DNA of 64,000 bases from Parendozoicomonas haliclonae (GTDB taxonomy: Bacteria; Pseudomonadota; Gammaproteobacteria; Pseudomonadales; Endozoicomonadaceae): positions 1 through 64,000 of the forward strand of contig NZ_FWPT01000005.1 of assembly GCF_900174585.1 (NCBI RefSeq), read 5' to 3'. The notes beneath the pieces are model-generated. The model was not told the DNA's origin and did no database searches. It was given only the letters and a program-made list of their open reading frames with translations. Both the position numbers and the translations under genes were made by a program. Of the stretch, positions 1-8,818 are shown piece by piece. Every line of letters begins with the position of its first letter. Position 1 is the first letter of the stretch.

Positions 1-79
1 CGAGCTGATGTGATGATATTCCATCATCTATGTATTCGCTGGCAATGATACGTTTCAGCTCTGGGCTGTATTTGGACAT
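1..79 (-). CDS. IS3-type transposase OrfA, N-terminal fragment (cut by window edge)
   Basis: Reading minus from the ATG at 79, the first 26 codons give MSKYSPELKRIIASEYIDDG followed by ISSHQL. This is the typical opening of IS3-family OrfA proteins: a short basic stretch leading into a helix-turn-helix that binds the element's ends. The gene continues beyond base 1, so completeness cannot be judged. OrfB is not visible. Confidence 0.6.
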   Translation of the reverse strand, partial: MSKYSPELKRIIASEYIDDGISSHQL

Positions 80-122
80 AAAAGTAACCCCCAATAATTG
101 GGTGTCCAACTATTGGGGGTCA
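1..122 (-). mobile_element. end of an IS3-family insertion sequence (partial)
   Basis: The first ~120 bases look like the 5' end of an IS3-type element oriented leftwards and running off the window. Reading on the minus strand, a terminal segment starting GTGACCCCCAATAG is followed by a short leader and the start of a transposase OrfA. The leader contains a 15-bp inverted repeat (87-101 and 106-120, 14 of 15 bases pairing, 4-base loop), so the tip can form a hairpin. The outer boundary is approximate because neither the other end nor a target duplication is in the window. Confidence 0.6.
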
Positions 123-228
123 CTTCACAAAGATATTTGGAAATGGTCTTTTTTTTGTTGGAATCGGACACCGCCTTAAGAAGACGACATCTTGTTGATT
201 TGTATCAACGCTTAACAAATTATATCTG

Positions 229-1014
229 TCAAGAGACTGTAAAGTATTGCTTGGGTGTGACCCCAAAAGTGCGGCGGAAGAGGGCAGTAAAGCTACTTTG
301 ACTCTGGAAGCCAACCTCCAGTGCGACCCGGGAGGCGGATGCCCCTTCAGAGAGCTTGCGCACTGCCATCAACAGGCGTATCTGCTGGCGACAGGTGGTG
401 TAATTCATACCCAGCTGACTCTCAAACAGACGGCTTAGCGTGCGTACACTCATGCCAAGAGTGTCGGCCCAGTCCTGCAGGCTACGGTTATCGGACGGAT
501 TATCGTAATAAAAATCCAGAATCCCCTTCAGCCGCAGCTCACTGGTAAAAGGCAGGTAGAGCGGATCGACCGGTGACTCGATCAATTGATCCAGCAATAC
601 CTGAATCAAACGGCCATGGGCACCTTTCTCATCGTAAGGACGAGGAAGCTTCATAATCTCCAGAATCAGTTCCCGTACAAGCGGTGAGATTTGCATAACC
701 GTTACACGCGATGGCAGTGAACGACTCATCTCCGGTGTGATAAACAGATCACAGCGCAGGGCTGACTTGGTCACTTCTACTTGATGGGGCTGATGAGCGG
801 GAATCCAAACGGCCCGTTGGGGAGGTACAACCCAGGTACCTTGTTCGGTAGCAACAATCTGGGAGCCGCTTAATATGCCGGTCAGCTGTCCCAGTGTGTC
901 CGAGTGCCACGGTGTTTTATAGCCGGCCGGGTAGTCGGATGCGATAGGAACAACCGGCTGGGAAGATTCCTGCAGCAGGGAGAAAATCTGATCCAGGGTA
1001 AGCACGCGTATCAC
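229..1014 (-). CDS. AraC-family transcriptional regulator with cupin sensor domain
   Basis: The protein has 261 residues. The N-terminal ~120 residues have the cupin-like pattern of AraC-type sensor domains (WVVPPQRAVWIPAHQPHQV). The C-terminal ~100 residues form the double helix-turn-helix of the family, including LQDWADTLGMSVRTLSRLF, a second helix pair around ASRVALEVGFQSQSSFTALF, and the closing FRRTFGVTPKQY. Overall it resembles the NimR/YeaM type. The apparent start is GTG (1014) with no clear Shine-Dalgarno; a second GTG at 1005 is possible. No partner gene lies divergently next to it, so its target cannot be read from context. It ends ~107 bp from the IS tip. Confidence 0.85.
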   Translation of the reverse strand: MIRVLTLDQIFSLLQESSQPVVPIASDYPAGYKTPWHSDTLGQLTGILSGSQIVATEQGTWVVPPQRAVWIPAHQPHQVEVTKSALRCDLFITPEMSRSLPSRVTVMQISPLVRELILEIMKLPRPYDEKGAHGRLIQVLLDQLIESPVDPLYLPFTSELRLKGILDFYYDNPSDNRSLQDWADTLGMSVRTLSRLFESQLGMNYTTCRQQIRLLMAVRKLSEGASASRVALEVGFQSQSSFTALFRRTFGVTPKQYFTVS

Positions 1015-1143
1015 CTGCAGCGGAAAAAGCGCGAGAGTCTAGCAACCCTGAAAACGGACGACAAAGACCGGAAAAACCGAAGGACATTGTCGCAGAGTTA
1101 ATCTGGCCTGTACCGTTATTGTTCTTTGTTTCCAGCAGGGCGA

Positions 1144-3567
1144 TTAAAGCGCGGTATCTTCCTCCTCATTCTCGTCTGTGGTGAGATCCGTCATTTGTTG
1201 TGTGAGAACCTCCACATCATCACCCTTGTTGTGAACCAAGAGTTGGGTCATCCCATCGTGCTCGCTTTCTGAGTGTGGTGCAGTATTCACGCCCTGCACA
1301 AACTTACCAACGGTCTGCCCTCCGAGCAGGGGTTCGATAGTGAATGGGGGAACGTCAATTTTTTCAATGTAAGTATCCTGGCGACTACGGGGAATAGCAT
1401 GATTTTTTCGTATTTGGCAAATCCCGTTATTCGGTAAAAGTGTAAACCCGTCGTCGCCTTGATTGAGCATTTTGTCCAGATCTTGTTTTTCAGGATTCCA
1501 GCTCCAGGCGGCATAGGGTACCTGTCTGGTATAAGCATCTGCCCGTATAGCCGCATCAAAAGGTTGCCCGCCTACCATAACTGTCTCGGACTGTATAAAG
1601 TCATTCAACAGCATGCCACTCTGGGTAATGCCTTCAGGCATTAGAAAAGACTGGGGAGAGACCTTTAACTCGAGACTGTTATTCTTATAGGAAAGATCCG
1701 TAAACAAGGGATAGAGGCTAATATCCAGCTTGTCATCAGTACTGGTTCGCATCAAGTCACCAAGCACCAGCCAGTTCATGCCGCCACTTATGTTGACGGA
1801 TACGGCTTTATCCCGGTTTTGGTGATAGATATGCCAGCTCTCACCACCATAACGTAATACCACGGAATAGAGGGTGTCTTGAATTCCTTTCTCTTTGTCT
1901 TCTGGGCTGTAATCGATACGTAAACCAAGCCATGGCGATTGCTCTTTCCGGGTTATACTCAATCTCATTCTGTTGCCACCAGAAACAAACTCATGGCTTT
2001 GGATCACATCTTCAAAAGGCCATCCCAGCTCCTCCAGGAACAGGAACTGCTGGCTGGCATCAGGTATGCTCCAATTGATGATTTCACCCTGAAGCTGTTT
2101 CTTTTGCCAGGGGGATTGGCTGATTTCTCCCCGGTCGGATATCTGCACCACAACCGCAGGGTCAAATGAAAAATCGGGTAGGATTTCATGTTTTTCGATG
2201 GGTTTGTCGGGGGTAGCTCCAATGGTGATGCGGTGAGATATCCGGTTTCCTCCCTCCAGACTATCAGAGATCAGCAGAATCTGGCTGTCCATGTGCGACA
2301 CCTGTCTGGTTTCACACTTCACATCAAGGCTTCGAGAGGTCTGGCCCGTTTGGTGGAGTGTTAAAATGACCCGCCCCCGATCGAGGTTGTTCAGATAGGT
2401 ACCTACACTCTTGCCATCGGCTGTATAGCGCCAGTAATACAGACCTCGGTCCACTTCCAGCGCGCTGGTAAACCGAGCGGTGATATCATTTAAACGCCCG
2501 CCAGATCTCGCTTGAGCAATTTTTAGCAGTACGGCACTCTGGTGCATATCATCGGGGAGGGTCTCAGTATGTTTTTTTCGCATTGGGTGGAAGCACCCAG
2601 GGCAGGGCAGGTTTTCTGCAATTGTCTCTGTCGTCGCATTTTGTCTGCTTTTACGGGTAGCCTGCTGGCAGTTCTCACATAATGGAAGCTCTCTGCGCAT
2701 TGGGACGCTGCCGACTTTCATCAATGGCATGACCTGGTTCAACTGAAAATAGGAGCGGACGCTGTGGGCGAGTGCATGGGGGTAAGGTAGACTCTCAACT
2801 TCGATTGTCCCATCCGTGATCTGTTTCCATAAAGGCTGTACACCAACCGCCTGGCAATGAAACCGAAAATGGTTGTCCAGTTCATGCTCGGGAACGGATA
2901 CACCACACAGCTCACAATCAACCTGCTCGCTATGGGTTTGCTGGTGCCGTTCGCTGTATTCATGCAGGTAACTGCGCTTGCAGGTTTCACATTTTATCGA
3001 TTTCTTTGCGCATTCCGCTTGATGGCGCTCCAGTTGTGAAAATGCCCCCTGCCAATTACAGCCGTATTTTGCATTCCCGCAGAAAACCTGTTGGCTATTC
3101 AGTTCACTTTCAAACCAGGAAGGCGGTGCAGTAGATAATTTATAGCTGGGCTGAAAAATCTCCTGTTCTGTGGCATCAGCATTATTGGAGGCTCTAGCAG
3201 GTGAGAATTCTGAACAGACAGAGCAGGTAACCAGAGAACTTCTTTCTTTCAGGGCGTGGCTTTTCATGTAATCGTCCACGCAGTCCTTACAGACCAGATG
3301 CTGCTTTTTACAGTTCAGCGCCCTCGGGTCGCAGGCGTAGTGGTTATCGCCTTTGGCTAGCCCCTGCAGGCAATGAAGAGCGGGATTGGCGAGAGTGAAA
3401 TGGGCGTTATTGTATTTATCCCCAAACCCTGCAATAACGGTTGTCGAAATTAACCAAAGACAGATGAAGGTTAACAATTTTCGACTTGATAACCTAACGG
3501 ACGTGTCCCATTGATTCTTAGTGGACTTCCATTTTCTTTCTTTGAGCCAATCAATATTGTTGTTCAT
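1144..3567 (-). CDS. large RING/TRAF-type zinc-finger protein, probably exported or membrane-anchored
   Basis: The protein has 807 residues, with an ATG preceded by GAGG at good spacing. A hydrophobic stretch at residues 31-48 (LLTFICLWLISTTVIAGF) after a basic segment looks like a signal peptide or anchor. Residues 66-118 hold a RING-like ladder (C66, C79, C86, H90, C93, C96, C115, C118). Residues 163-238 contain three TRAF-type C2H2/C2HC zinc modules (C163-C170-H182-C186, C193-C196-H208-H212, C218-C221-H233-C238). The remaining ~550 residues are not recognised; a further cysteine group lies near residues 300-330. RING plus TRAF fingers is an arrangement of eukaryotic ubiquitin ligases and signalling adaptors. 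In bacteria it suggests a protein acting on a host, which is inference. No secretion genes adjoin. Confidence 0.75.
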   Translation of the reverse strand: MNNNIDWLKERKWKSTKNQWDTSVRLSSRKLLTFICLWLISTTVIAGFGDKYNNAHFTLANPALHCLQGLAKGDNHYACDPRALNCKKQHLVCKDCVDDYMKSHALKERSSLVTCSVCSEFSPARASNNADATEQEIFQPSYKLSTAPPSWFESELNSQQVFCGNAKYGCNWQGAFSQLERHQAECAKKSIKCETCKRSYLHEYSERHQQTHSEQVDCELCGVSVPEHELDNHFRFHCQAVGVQPLWKQITDGTIEVESLPYPHALAHSVRSYFQLNQVMPLMKVGSVPMRRELPLCENCQQATRKSRQNATTETIAENLPCPGCFHPMRKKHTETLPDDMHQSAVLLKIAQARSGGRLNDITARFTSALEVDRGLYYWRYTADGKSVGTYLNNLDRGRVILTLHQTGQTSRSLDVKCETRQVSHMDSQILLISDSLEGGNRISHRITIGATPDKPIEKHEILPDFSFDPAVVVQISDRGEISQSPWQKKQLQGEIINWSIPDASQQFLFLEELGWPFEDVIQSHEFVSGGNRMRLSITRKEQSPWLGLRIDYSPEDKEKGIQDTLYSVVLRYGGESWHIYHQNRDKAVSVNISGGMNWLVLGDLMRTSTDDKLDISLYPLFTDLSYKNNSLELKVSPQSFLMPEGITQSGMLLNDFIQSETVMVGGQPFDAAIRADAYTRQVPYAAWSWNPEKQDLDKMLNQGDDGFTLLPNNGICQIRKNHAIPRSRQDTYIEKIDVPPFTIEPLLGGQTVGKFVQGVNTAPHSESEHDGMTQLLVHNKGDDVEVLTQQMTDLTTDENEEEDTAL

Positions 3568-3761
3568 GCACGAGCCTCAAAATGCACGGCAGGAATATAG
3601 ACAGTATTAATAGAATGAAAATTATTTTTTCGATGGTTTTAGTAAGCGTAATCCCTCGTATCTCGCAAGAGGGAAACAAAGGGTGCTGAACCGTTAAGGC
3701 AAAGAAGAGAAGGGATATGCCAGCTACACTTCAGAGTTTTTGACCAGACGTAAATATTGCC

Positions 3762-4193
3762 ATGCGCTCTTCACGTATCCTGAAAATTAGCTGTGCTCTG
3801 CTCGGAACGGTGCTTGTACTTGGCTTTCTAAGCGCCTGCAGTTCATTACGGGCGGTGAAACAATCGGACACTCTCAAATACTGTTTTCAGCAGGGCGGCC
3901 AGATGATTATTGATGGTGAGACGGGTAATGGCGGCAGCTATCTGATCTGTGTCTTTACCGATAATTATCAGTGCGGACTGAATGCTTTGCACAAAGGCTT
4001 GTGCCCTAAAGGCGGGCTAAGAATCACCGGTTATACAACACCGGCCGCTCGATACTGTGTGCTGACTGGTGGGCAATATTCTGTTCAGCCATCGCTGCAT
4101 AGTCTGCATGAGCAGGGCGTTTGCAGCTTCGACGGGCAGAGGTGCCCGGTACAGGATTACTATACCGGGGGTTGTGAGCTACCGGGTCTTTAG
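3762..4193 (+). CDS. lipoprotein with two DUF333-like repeats
   Basis: The protein has 143 residues. The signal peptide ends in a lipobox LSAC (Cys26), so it should be a membrane-anchored lipoprotein. The mature part has two copies of a small Cys/Gly module: one starting YCFQQGGQ and ending at LCPKGG, the other starting YCVLTGGQ and ending at GGC. This is the DUF333 pattern (YC...GG......C), found singly in putative haemolysin-like lipoproteins. Its function is unknown. The stop overlaps the convergent ligase gene by 4 bp. The Shine-Dalgarno sequence is weak. Confidence 0.7.
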   Translation: MRSSRILKISCALLGTVLVLGFLSACSSLRAVKQSDTLKYCFQQGGQMIIDGETGNGGSYLICVFTDNYQCGLNALHKGLCPKGGLRITGYTTPAARYCVLTGGQYSVQPSLHSLHEQGVCSFDGQRCPVQDYYTGGCELPGL

Positions 4194-5404
4194 CGGTTAT
4201 CGACAATAACCAGGTGAGTGTCAGCAAACTCTTCTACGGGAATTTGTCGCACTTGACCTTTCATACGGGAGACTGATTTAAGGCTTTTCTCGATGGTGCC
4301 GAGATCGAGTTCGCCCTCTGAGTGGCATAGCAAAGTCATGGTGTCCCTGCCATCATTTATATCAACAACCAGCTGGGCGCGGATGATTTCTGGATGCCTG
4401 CGCACAATATCATCTACCTGTTTCGGATGGATAAATAACCCTTTCACCTTAGTGGACTGGTCAGCCCGACCCAGCCAGCCTTTGATCAATGTGTTGGTGC
4501 GACCGCAGGAGGAGGGCACAGGCAGAGCCGCTGTCAGGTCACCAGTGGCAAAACGTGCCAGCGGATATTCTTCATTGAATACCGTGACCACAATCTCACC
4601 GACATCACCCGGTGTGACGGGTTCTCCAGTTCCGGGGCGAACCAGTTCCAGAATAATATCTTCAGCCACTATCAGCCCTTCCAAAGGATTCTGCTCATAG
4701 GCGATCAAGCCAACATCGGCAGTGGCGTAGGCTTGTCGGCACTGAATACCATGATCGGTAAAGAGCTGGCGCAGTTCATCAGGAAGGGGCTCTCCGGAAA
4801 CCAGTGCTTTGGTAAATGGCAGGGGTTGCTGGTTTTGCTCGGCTTTCTCGATCAGAAGCTTCAGGAACGAGGGCGTTCCACAGTAGCCATTAGGCTGCAG
4901 TGTTTGGATAACCTGTAACTGCAGTTCAGTCTGTCCTGTTCCTGCGGGAATCACTGCACAGCCGCAGGCACGAGCTCCGGAATCCATAATAAAACCACCG
5001 GGGCTCAGGTGGTAAGAAAGGGTGTTGTGAACAATATCGCCTTCCCGAAAGCCCGCAGCATAGAAAGCCTGACCCATCCGCCACCAGTCGTCTGCTTTAC
5101 CTTCCGGTTCATGAATCGGGCCAGGGGATTGGAATAGTCGGGCAACCTGGCCTGCATCCATACCATTCAGGCCTCCAAAGGGCAGCTGCTGGCTTTGCAG
5201 GGCAATCAAATCGGCCTTGCGAGTCAGGGGCAGAGCCGCCAATGCCTGACGGCTGTTGATGGAAGCAGGATCGATATCCTTTAACGTTTCCCGGTAATAA
5301 TCGCTATTGGCTTTTGCCCGTTGCAGTGAAGCCTGCAGACGCAATAACAGATAATCTTCCCGCTGCTGTAAGGTCAGGGTTTCCTTGGGACTGAAATACG
5401 ACAT
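4190..5404 (-). CDS. PaaK-like phenylacetate-CoA ligase family protein
   Basis: The protein has 404 residues, ATG start with a clear GGAGG. It belongs to the adenylate-forming ligases of the phenylacetate-CoA ligase subgroup: an N-terminal helical segment with NSDYYRETL and LPLTRKADL, a middle AMP-binding region with YATADVG in place of the classic YG-TE motif, and a C-terminal part with ARFATGDL and GWLGRADQSTKVKG (adenylate/hinge motifs). The expected reaction is ATP-dependent CoA activation of an aromatic or other carboxylic acid. It is the last gene of the liv-like operon, 10 bp after livF, so its substrate is probably what the ABC system imports. The exact acid cannot be told from sequence. 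Confidence 0.75.
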   Translation of the reverse strand: MSYFSPKETLTLQQREDYLLLRLQASLQRAKANSDYYRETLKDIDPASINSRQALAALPLTRKADLIALQSQQLPFGGLNGMDAGQVARLFQSPGPIHEPEGKADDWWRMGQAFYAAGFREGDIVHNTLSYHLSPGGFIMDSGARACGCAVIPAGTGQTELQLQVIQTLQPNGYCGTPSFLKLLIEKAEQNQQPLPFTKALVSGEPLPDELRQLFTDHGIQCRQAYATADVGLIAYEQNPLEGLIVAEDIILELVRPGTGEPVTPGDVGEIVVTVFNEEYPLARFATGDLTAALPVPSSCGRTNTLIKGWLGRADQSTKVKGLFIHPKQVDDIVRRHPEIIRAQLVVDINDGRDTMTLLCHSEGELDLGTIEKSLKSVSRMKGQVRQIPVEEFADTHLVIVDNR

Positions 5405-5414
5405 AAGGCCTCCG

Positions 5415-6227
5415 TTACAACCAACGCTTGCGGCGCTTGTAGGACTTTAAATTTTTGAAGCTTTTGTTGTGATCATTGCCGCCCAGATAGAAGTCTTTGA
5501 CATCCTGATTATTCAGCAGCTCCTCGCGGGAACCGTCCAGTACGACCTTCCCGGACTCCATGATGTAGCCATAGTCCGCATGTTTCAGGGCAAAGTTGGC
5601 ATTCTGCTCAACCAGCAGCATGGTTATGCCCTGTTCTTTGTTGATCTTCTCGATAATGCCAAAGACTTCCTTAACCAGCAGAGGAGATAGGCCCATAGAC
5701 GGTTCATCCAGCAGGATCATCTTTGGATTCGCCATAAGGGCACGGCCAATAGCTAGCATCTGCTGTTCACCTCCGGAGAGATAACCGGCCAGCCCCGTAC
5801 GTTCTTTTAACCGTGGGAAGTATTCAAAGACCCGTTCAATCTCATTGTTAATATTCTTCTGGTTGCGGGTGTAGGCTCCCAGTTTTAGATTCTCGATACA
5901 GGTCATATCCTCGATAATACGACGACCTTCCATCACCTGAAAAATACCGGAACGCACGATTTCTTCGGCGTTCTTCTTATCAATGCGTTCACCCATAAAG
6001 CTGATTTCACCACGGCTCACTTCTCCGTCCTCGGTTTTCAGCAGGCCGGAGATGGCTTTCAGGGTGGTGGATTTCCCTGCACCATTGGGGCCGAGCAGGG
6101 TAACGTTCTGACCCTGAGGAACATCGAGGCTGACGCCTCGCAAAACCAGAATCACTTCGTCGTAAACGACTTCAATATTATTAATGCTGAGCAAAGGCTC
6201 AGGTGTTTCGATCTTTCTTGCTTCCAT
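5415..6227 (-). CDS. livF: ABC transporter ATP-binding protein, LivF type
   Basis: With the ATG at 6227 the protein has 270 residues. The frame is open to a TTG at 6287, but the family normally starts close to PLLSINNIEVVYDEVILVLR, so the downstream ATG is preferred. The motifs are complete: Walker A GPNGAGKST, signature YLSGGEQQML, Walker B MILLDEPS followed by MGLSPLL, and H-loop LLVEQNA. LivF is one of two cytoplasmic ATPases energising branched-chain-type importers. The gene is separated from the binding-protein gene by ~200 bp containing a large hairpin, and is followed 10 bp later by the PaaK-like ligase. Confidence 0.9.
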   Translation of the reverse strand: MEARKIETPEPLLSINNIEVVYDEVILVLRGVSLDVPQGQNVTLLGPNGAGKSTTLKAISGLLKTEDGEVSRGEISFMGERIDKKNAEEIVRSGIFQVMEGRRIIEDMTCIENLKLGAYTRNQKNINNEIERVFEYFPRLKERTGLAGYLSGGEQQMLAIGRALMANPKMILLDEPSMGLSPLLVKEVFGIIEKINKEQGITMLLVEQNANFALKHADYGYIMESGKVVLDGSREELLNNQDVKDFYLGGNDHNKSFKNLKSYKRRKRWL

Positions 6228-6311
6228 AGTGTTCTTGTTCTCGAAAGCGTTTGTAGTCATTGAATGTGTAGCATCACAAACGGGCAAAACATTCGTTGTG
6301 GAGGGGCGGAG

Positions 6312-6396
6312 TCATATTGTGTTTTCAAAGGCCACGGATGGCCTGATAGCAGCCTCAGGGCAGGGATAGCCCTGCGGCGCGGAAAATACAATATGA
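6312..6396 (-). other. large intergenic stem-loop between binding-protein gene and livF
   Basis: Arms 6312-6326 and 6382-6396 pair over 14 of 15 bases. Two smaller GC-rich hairpins lie between them (around GGCCACGGATGGCC and CAGGGCAGGGATAGCCCTG). It is placed just after the periplasmic binding-protein gene inside the operon. Such structures often protect the upstream mRNA 3' end or act as partial terminators, raising binding-protein levels above those of the membrane parts. That role is inferred. Confidence 0.55.
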
Positions 6397-6429
6397 TCTC
6401 CAAGCCCGGATTGGTGAACACCGAAGCAA

Positions 6430-7677
6430 TCAATAACCCAACCAGTCATCCCTACGTGGCAGTGTCACCTGAGACAGACGATTAATTTTGATATCACCGT
6501 CATTCCACTTGGCCTGATAAACATTGACCGAGTTGATGGCACGGTGATCTTCTGCCGTCCAGTTGGCTGGCAGACAGACGCCGTCCATACCTTCAGGCAC
6601 CCAGTCCTTGGTGGCGTACATGCCTTGCTTGATATTGGCACCGGTAATGCCGCCATTCGCTTTCGCCCACTTCATGGCTTCAGCCATATACAGGGTGGAG
6701 CAAACACCGCGGATATAGTGGTGAGTCTGGAAGCTGTCATCACGGCCAGCGGCACGGGCAATGTTTTTCACCGTTTCCAGAGCCGGGACATCATCAGACC
6801 AGAACGGCGTTAAGGCCGGGAAGATATAGTTATCAATCCCTTCACCCACGGCGTTAAAGGTCAGCTTATCGCCACCCCAGATATTGGACATAAACTGGAT
6901 ATCCGTGCCCACGGTATTACAGGATTTAATCAGGGAAACAATGGAACCACCGAGGTTGGCGACATAACCGTAGTTGGCGCCGGAGTTCTTGATTGACAGG
7001 CACTGAGCCTTAAAATCACCCGGCTTCATGGAAACGACAACCGGCTGCTTCACATCAAAACCCAGCTCCTGGGCATATTCGCCACAAGCCTGCTTGGGCG
7101 CGTTGGGGTAAGGGTGGTTATCGCCGATATGGACAAACCCGGGCTGACCACTGCTGCCTTTCTTTTCCCAGTCCTCTTTGGCCCACTGAACCAGTGCCCG
7201 GCAGGTATCAGAATATGAGGCGCCATAAAAAAAATTGTACGGTGCGGGTTTGCGTGTCTTGGGGTTCTTGCCGGTTGGGTCGGTCAGGTGACCGGAGTAG
7301 GAAGCGGAATAGACCGGGATCTGGTCCTTAGCGACAAACGAGATCAGCGCTTCGGTATCCGCAGTGCCCCAGCCCTGCATGGCGACCATCTTCTTACGGG
7401 ATTTCCACTTTTTATAATTACTGATGGCCTGCGGCACCTTGTAGGCGTAATCAATGGTTTCCGATTCCAGTGTGGTGCCGTCTATCCCGCCCTGCTTGTT
7501 AATCCACTGCAGGGTGTCTTTTATGCCATCGGCATAGTACTTGCCAACAAAGGCGGTCGGGCCGGAGTAGTCCGCCAGATGCCCGACAAACACCTTGTCC
7601 TGTGCCGTAGCGCTGGTGGCCAGCAAAGCAGCTCCGGCTGCCAGTGCCAAACCTGTTTTTTTGAGTTGTGTACGCAC
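6430..7677 (-). CDS. periplasmic substrate-binding protein of branched-chain-type ABC importer
   Basis: The open frame extends to 7818, but the start is taken as the GTG at 7677. It is preceded by AAGGAGACAACCC, a strong ribosome site, and followed directly by a good signal peptide (RTQLKKTGLALAAGAALLAT, then SATAQ|DKVFVG). This gives 415 residues. The mature protein has the Peripla_BP_6 (LivK-like) layout: HLADYSGPTAFVGKYYADG at the N-terminus and a Rossmann-like repeat with GWGTADTEALI and PVYSASYSG. It captures the substrate and delivers it to LivH/LivM. The ligand is unknown. The two co-operonic CoA ligases suggest an aromatic, acyl or branched carboxylate rather than an amino acid (inference). 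Confidence 0.85.
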   Translation of the reverse strand: MRTQLKKTGLALAAGAALLATSATAQDKVFVGHLADYSGPTAFVGKYYADGIKDTLQWINKQGGIDGTTLESETIDYAYKVPQAISNYKKWKSRKKMVAMQGWGTADTEALISFVAKDQIPVYSASYSGHLTDPTGKNPKTRKPAPYNFFYGASYSDTCRALVQWAKEDWEKKGSSGQPGFVHIGDNHPYPNAPKQACGEYAQELGFDVKQPVVVSMKPGDFKAQCLSIKNSGANYGYVANLGGSIVSLIKSCNTVGTDIQFMSNIWGGDKLTFNAVGEGIDNYIFPALTPFWSDDVPALETVKNIARAAGRDDSFQTHHYIRGVCSTLYMAEAMKWAKANGGITGANIKQGMYATKDWVPEGMDGVCLPANWTAEDHRAINSVNVYQAKWNDGDIKINRLSQVTLPRRDDWLGY

Positions 7678-7744
7678 GGGTTGTCTCCTTGTTTTTATTC
7701 TTCTTGTAAAGCGATTCGCAACAACACTGACAACAACAGACGAC

Positions 7745-8818
7745 TCAATATGCGAAAGGGTAAAACTTCCAATAGGCTTTAATTTGCTTCCAGCGGTGAG
7801 CCAGACCCTGGGGTTCAAAGATCAGAAACAGAATGATCACCAGACCAATCGCCATCTCCTTGAGATAGGCCATGCCTTCGGTCAGGCTGCCATGGGAAAC
7901 CAGACCGGTTTCGGCCATTAAGGCAACCGTGCTCTCCAACACCTCGGGCAGTAACACGATAAAGATGGTTCCCAGAATCGCACCTTTTACCGAACCCAGC
8001 CCGCCAATAATAATCATGGCCAGAAACTGCACGGACATCATCAGGGTAAAACCTTCTGCAGAGACAAAGCCTAGATAGTGACCATAGAGCGCACCACCTA
8101 TACCAGCAAAGAAAGACGACACCCCAAAGGAGAGCAGGCGATACCAGTTCAGGCTGATGCCCATAATCTCGGCCGAGAGATAATGGTCGCGCACCGCCAC
8201 AAAGGCCCGACCGTCGCGGCTGCGCATCAGGTTGGTGGCCCACAGGGTCATAAAGACCAGGGCGAACAGAGCGACATAGAAAAAGGATTCATCGGAATCA
8301 AAGGCAAAGCCAAACAGGGTGAAAGGTTCCGCTGCTGCGCCATAGGCACCGCCGGAGAACCATTCCGCTCGGGCAAAGAAGTCCTCAATAATAAATTGGG
8401 CAGCCAGAGTCGCGATAGCCAGGTAGAGACCTTTAATCCGTGCGGCTGGTGAACCGAACAGCATACCGACGACCATGGTCAGCCAGCCTGCCAGCGGAAT
8501 CGCCAACCAGACTGGAATGCCAAAGCTGTTGTTCAGCCATGCCGAAGCAAAGGCACCGAAGCCAAAGAAGGCCCCGTGGCCGAGAGATATCTGTCCGGTA
8601 AAGCCCACCAGAATATTCAGCCCCAGTGCGGCAATCCCTAGATAAGATATCTGGATAAACAGGGTCAGAAAGTAGGCATCCAATACCATTGGCGCGAAAC
8701 AGAGCAAGCCGATAGACGCCATGGTCAGCCAGCGGATGGTTTTGGTCTCGAAAATCTGATTATCCGCTTTATAACTGGTGCGGAAGTCCCCGCAGGGACG
8801 CATGGAAAGTGTAATCAT
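7745..8818 (-). CDS. livM: ABC transporter permease, LivM type
   Basis: The protein has 357 residues with about eight to ten hydrophobic segments and the LivM hallmarks LNILVGFTGQISLGHGAFFG (near residues 63-82) and AFVAVRDHYLSAEIMGI, the cytoplasmic coupling helix that meets the ATPases. It forms the inner-membrane channel with LivH. Its ATG overlaps the LivH stop (ATGA), and it is followed ~67 bp later by the binding-protein gene. Confidence 0.9.
   Translation of the reverse strand: MITLSMRPCGDFRTSYKADNQIFETKTIRWLTMASIGLLCFAPMVLDAYFLTLFIQISYLGIAALGLNILVGFTGQISLGHGAFFGFGAFASAWLNNSFGIPVWLAIPLAGWLTMVVGMLFGSPAARIKGLYLAIATLAAQFIIEDFFARAEWFSGGAYGAAAEPFTLFGFAFDSDESFFYVALFALVFMTLWATNLMRSRDGRAFVAVRDHYLSAEIMGISLNWYRLLSFGVSSFFAGIGGALYGHYLGFVSAEGFTLMMSVQFLAMIIIGGLGSVKGAILGTIFIVLLPEVLESTVALMAETGLVSHGSLTEGMAYLKEMAIGLVIILFLIFEPQGLAHRWKQIKAYWKFYPFAY

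Noticed and set aside
98-301. 67-codon plus-strand frame next to the IS tip
   Set aside because: No ribosome site, low-complexity product, and it overlaps the end of the AraC gene and the IS terminus.
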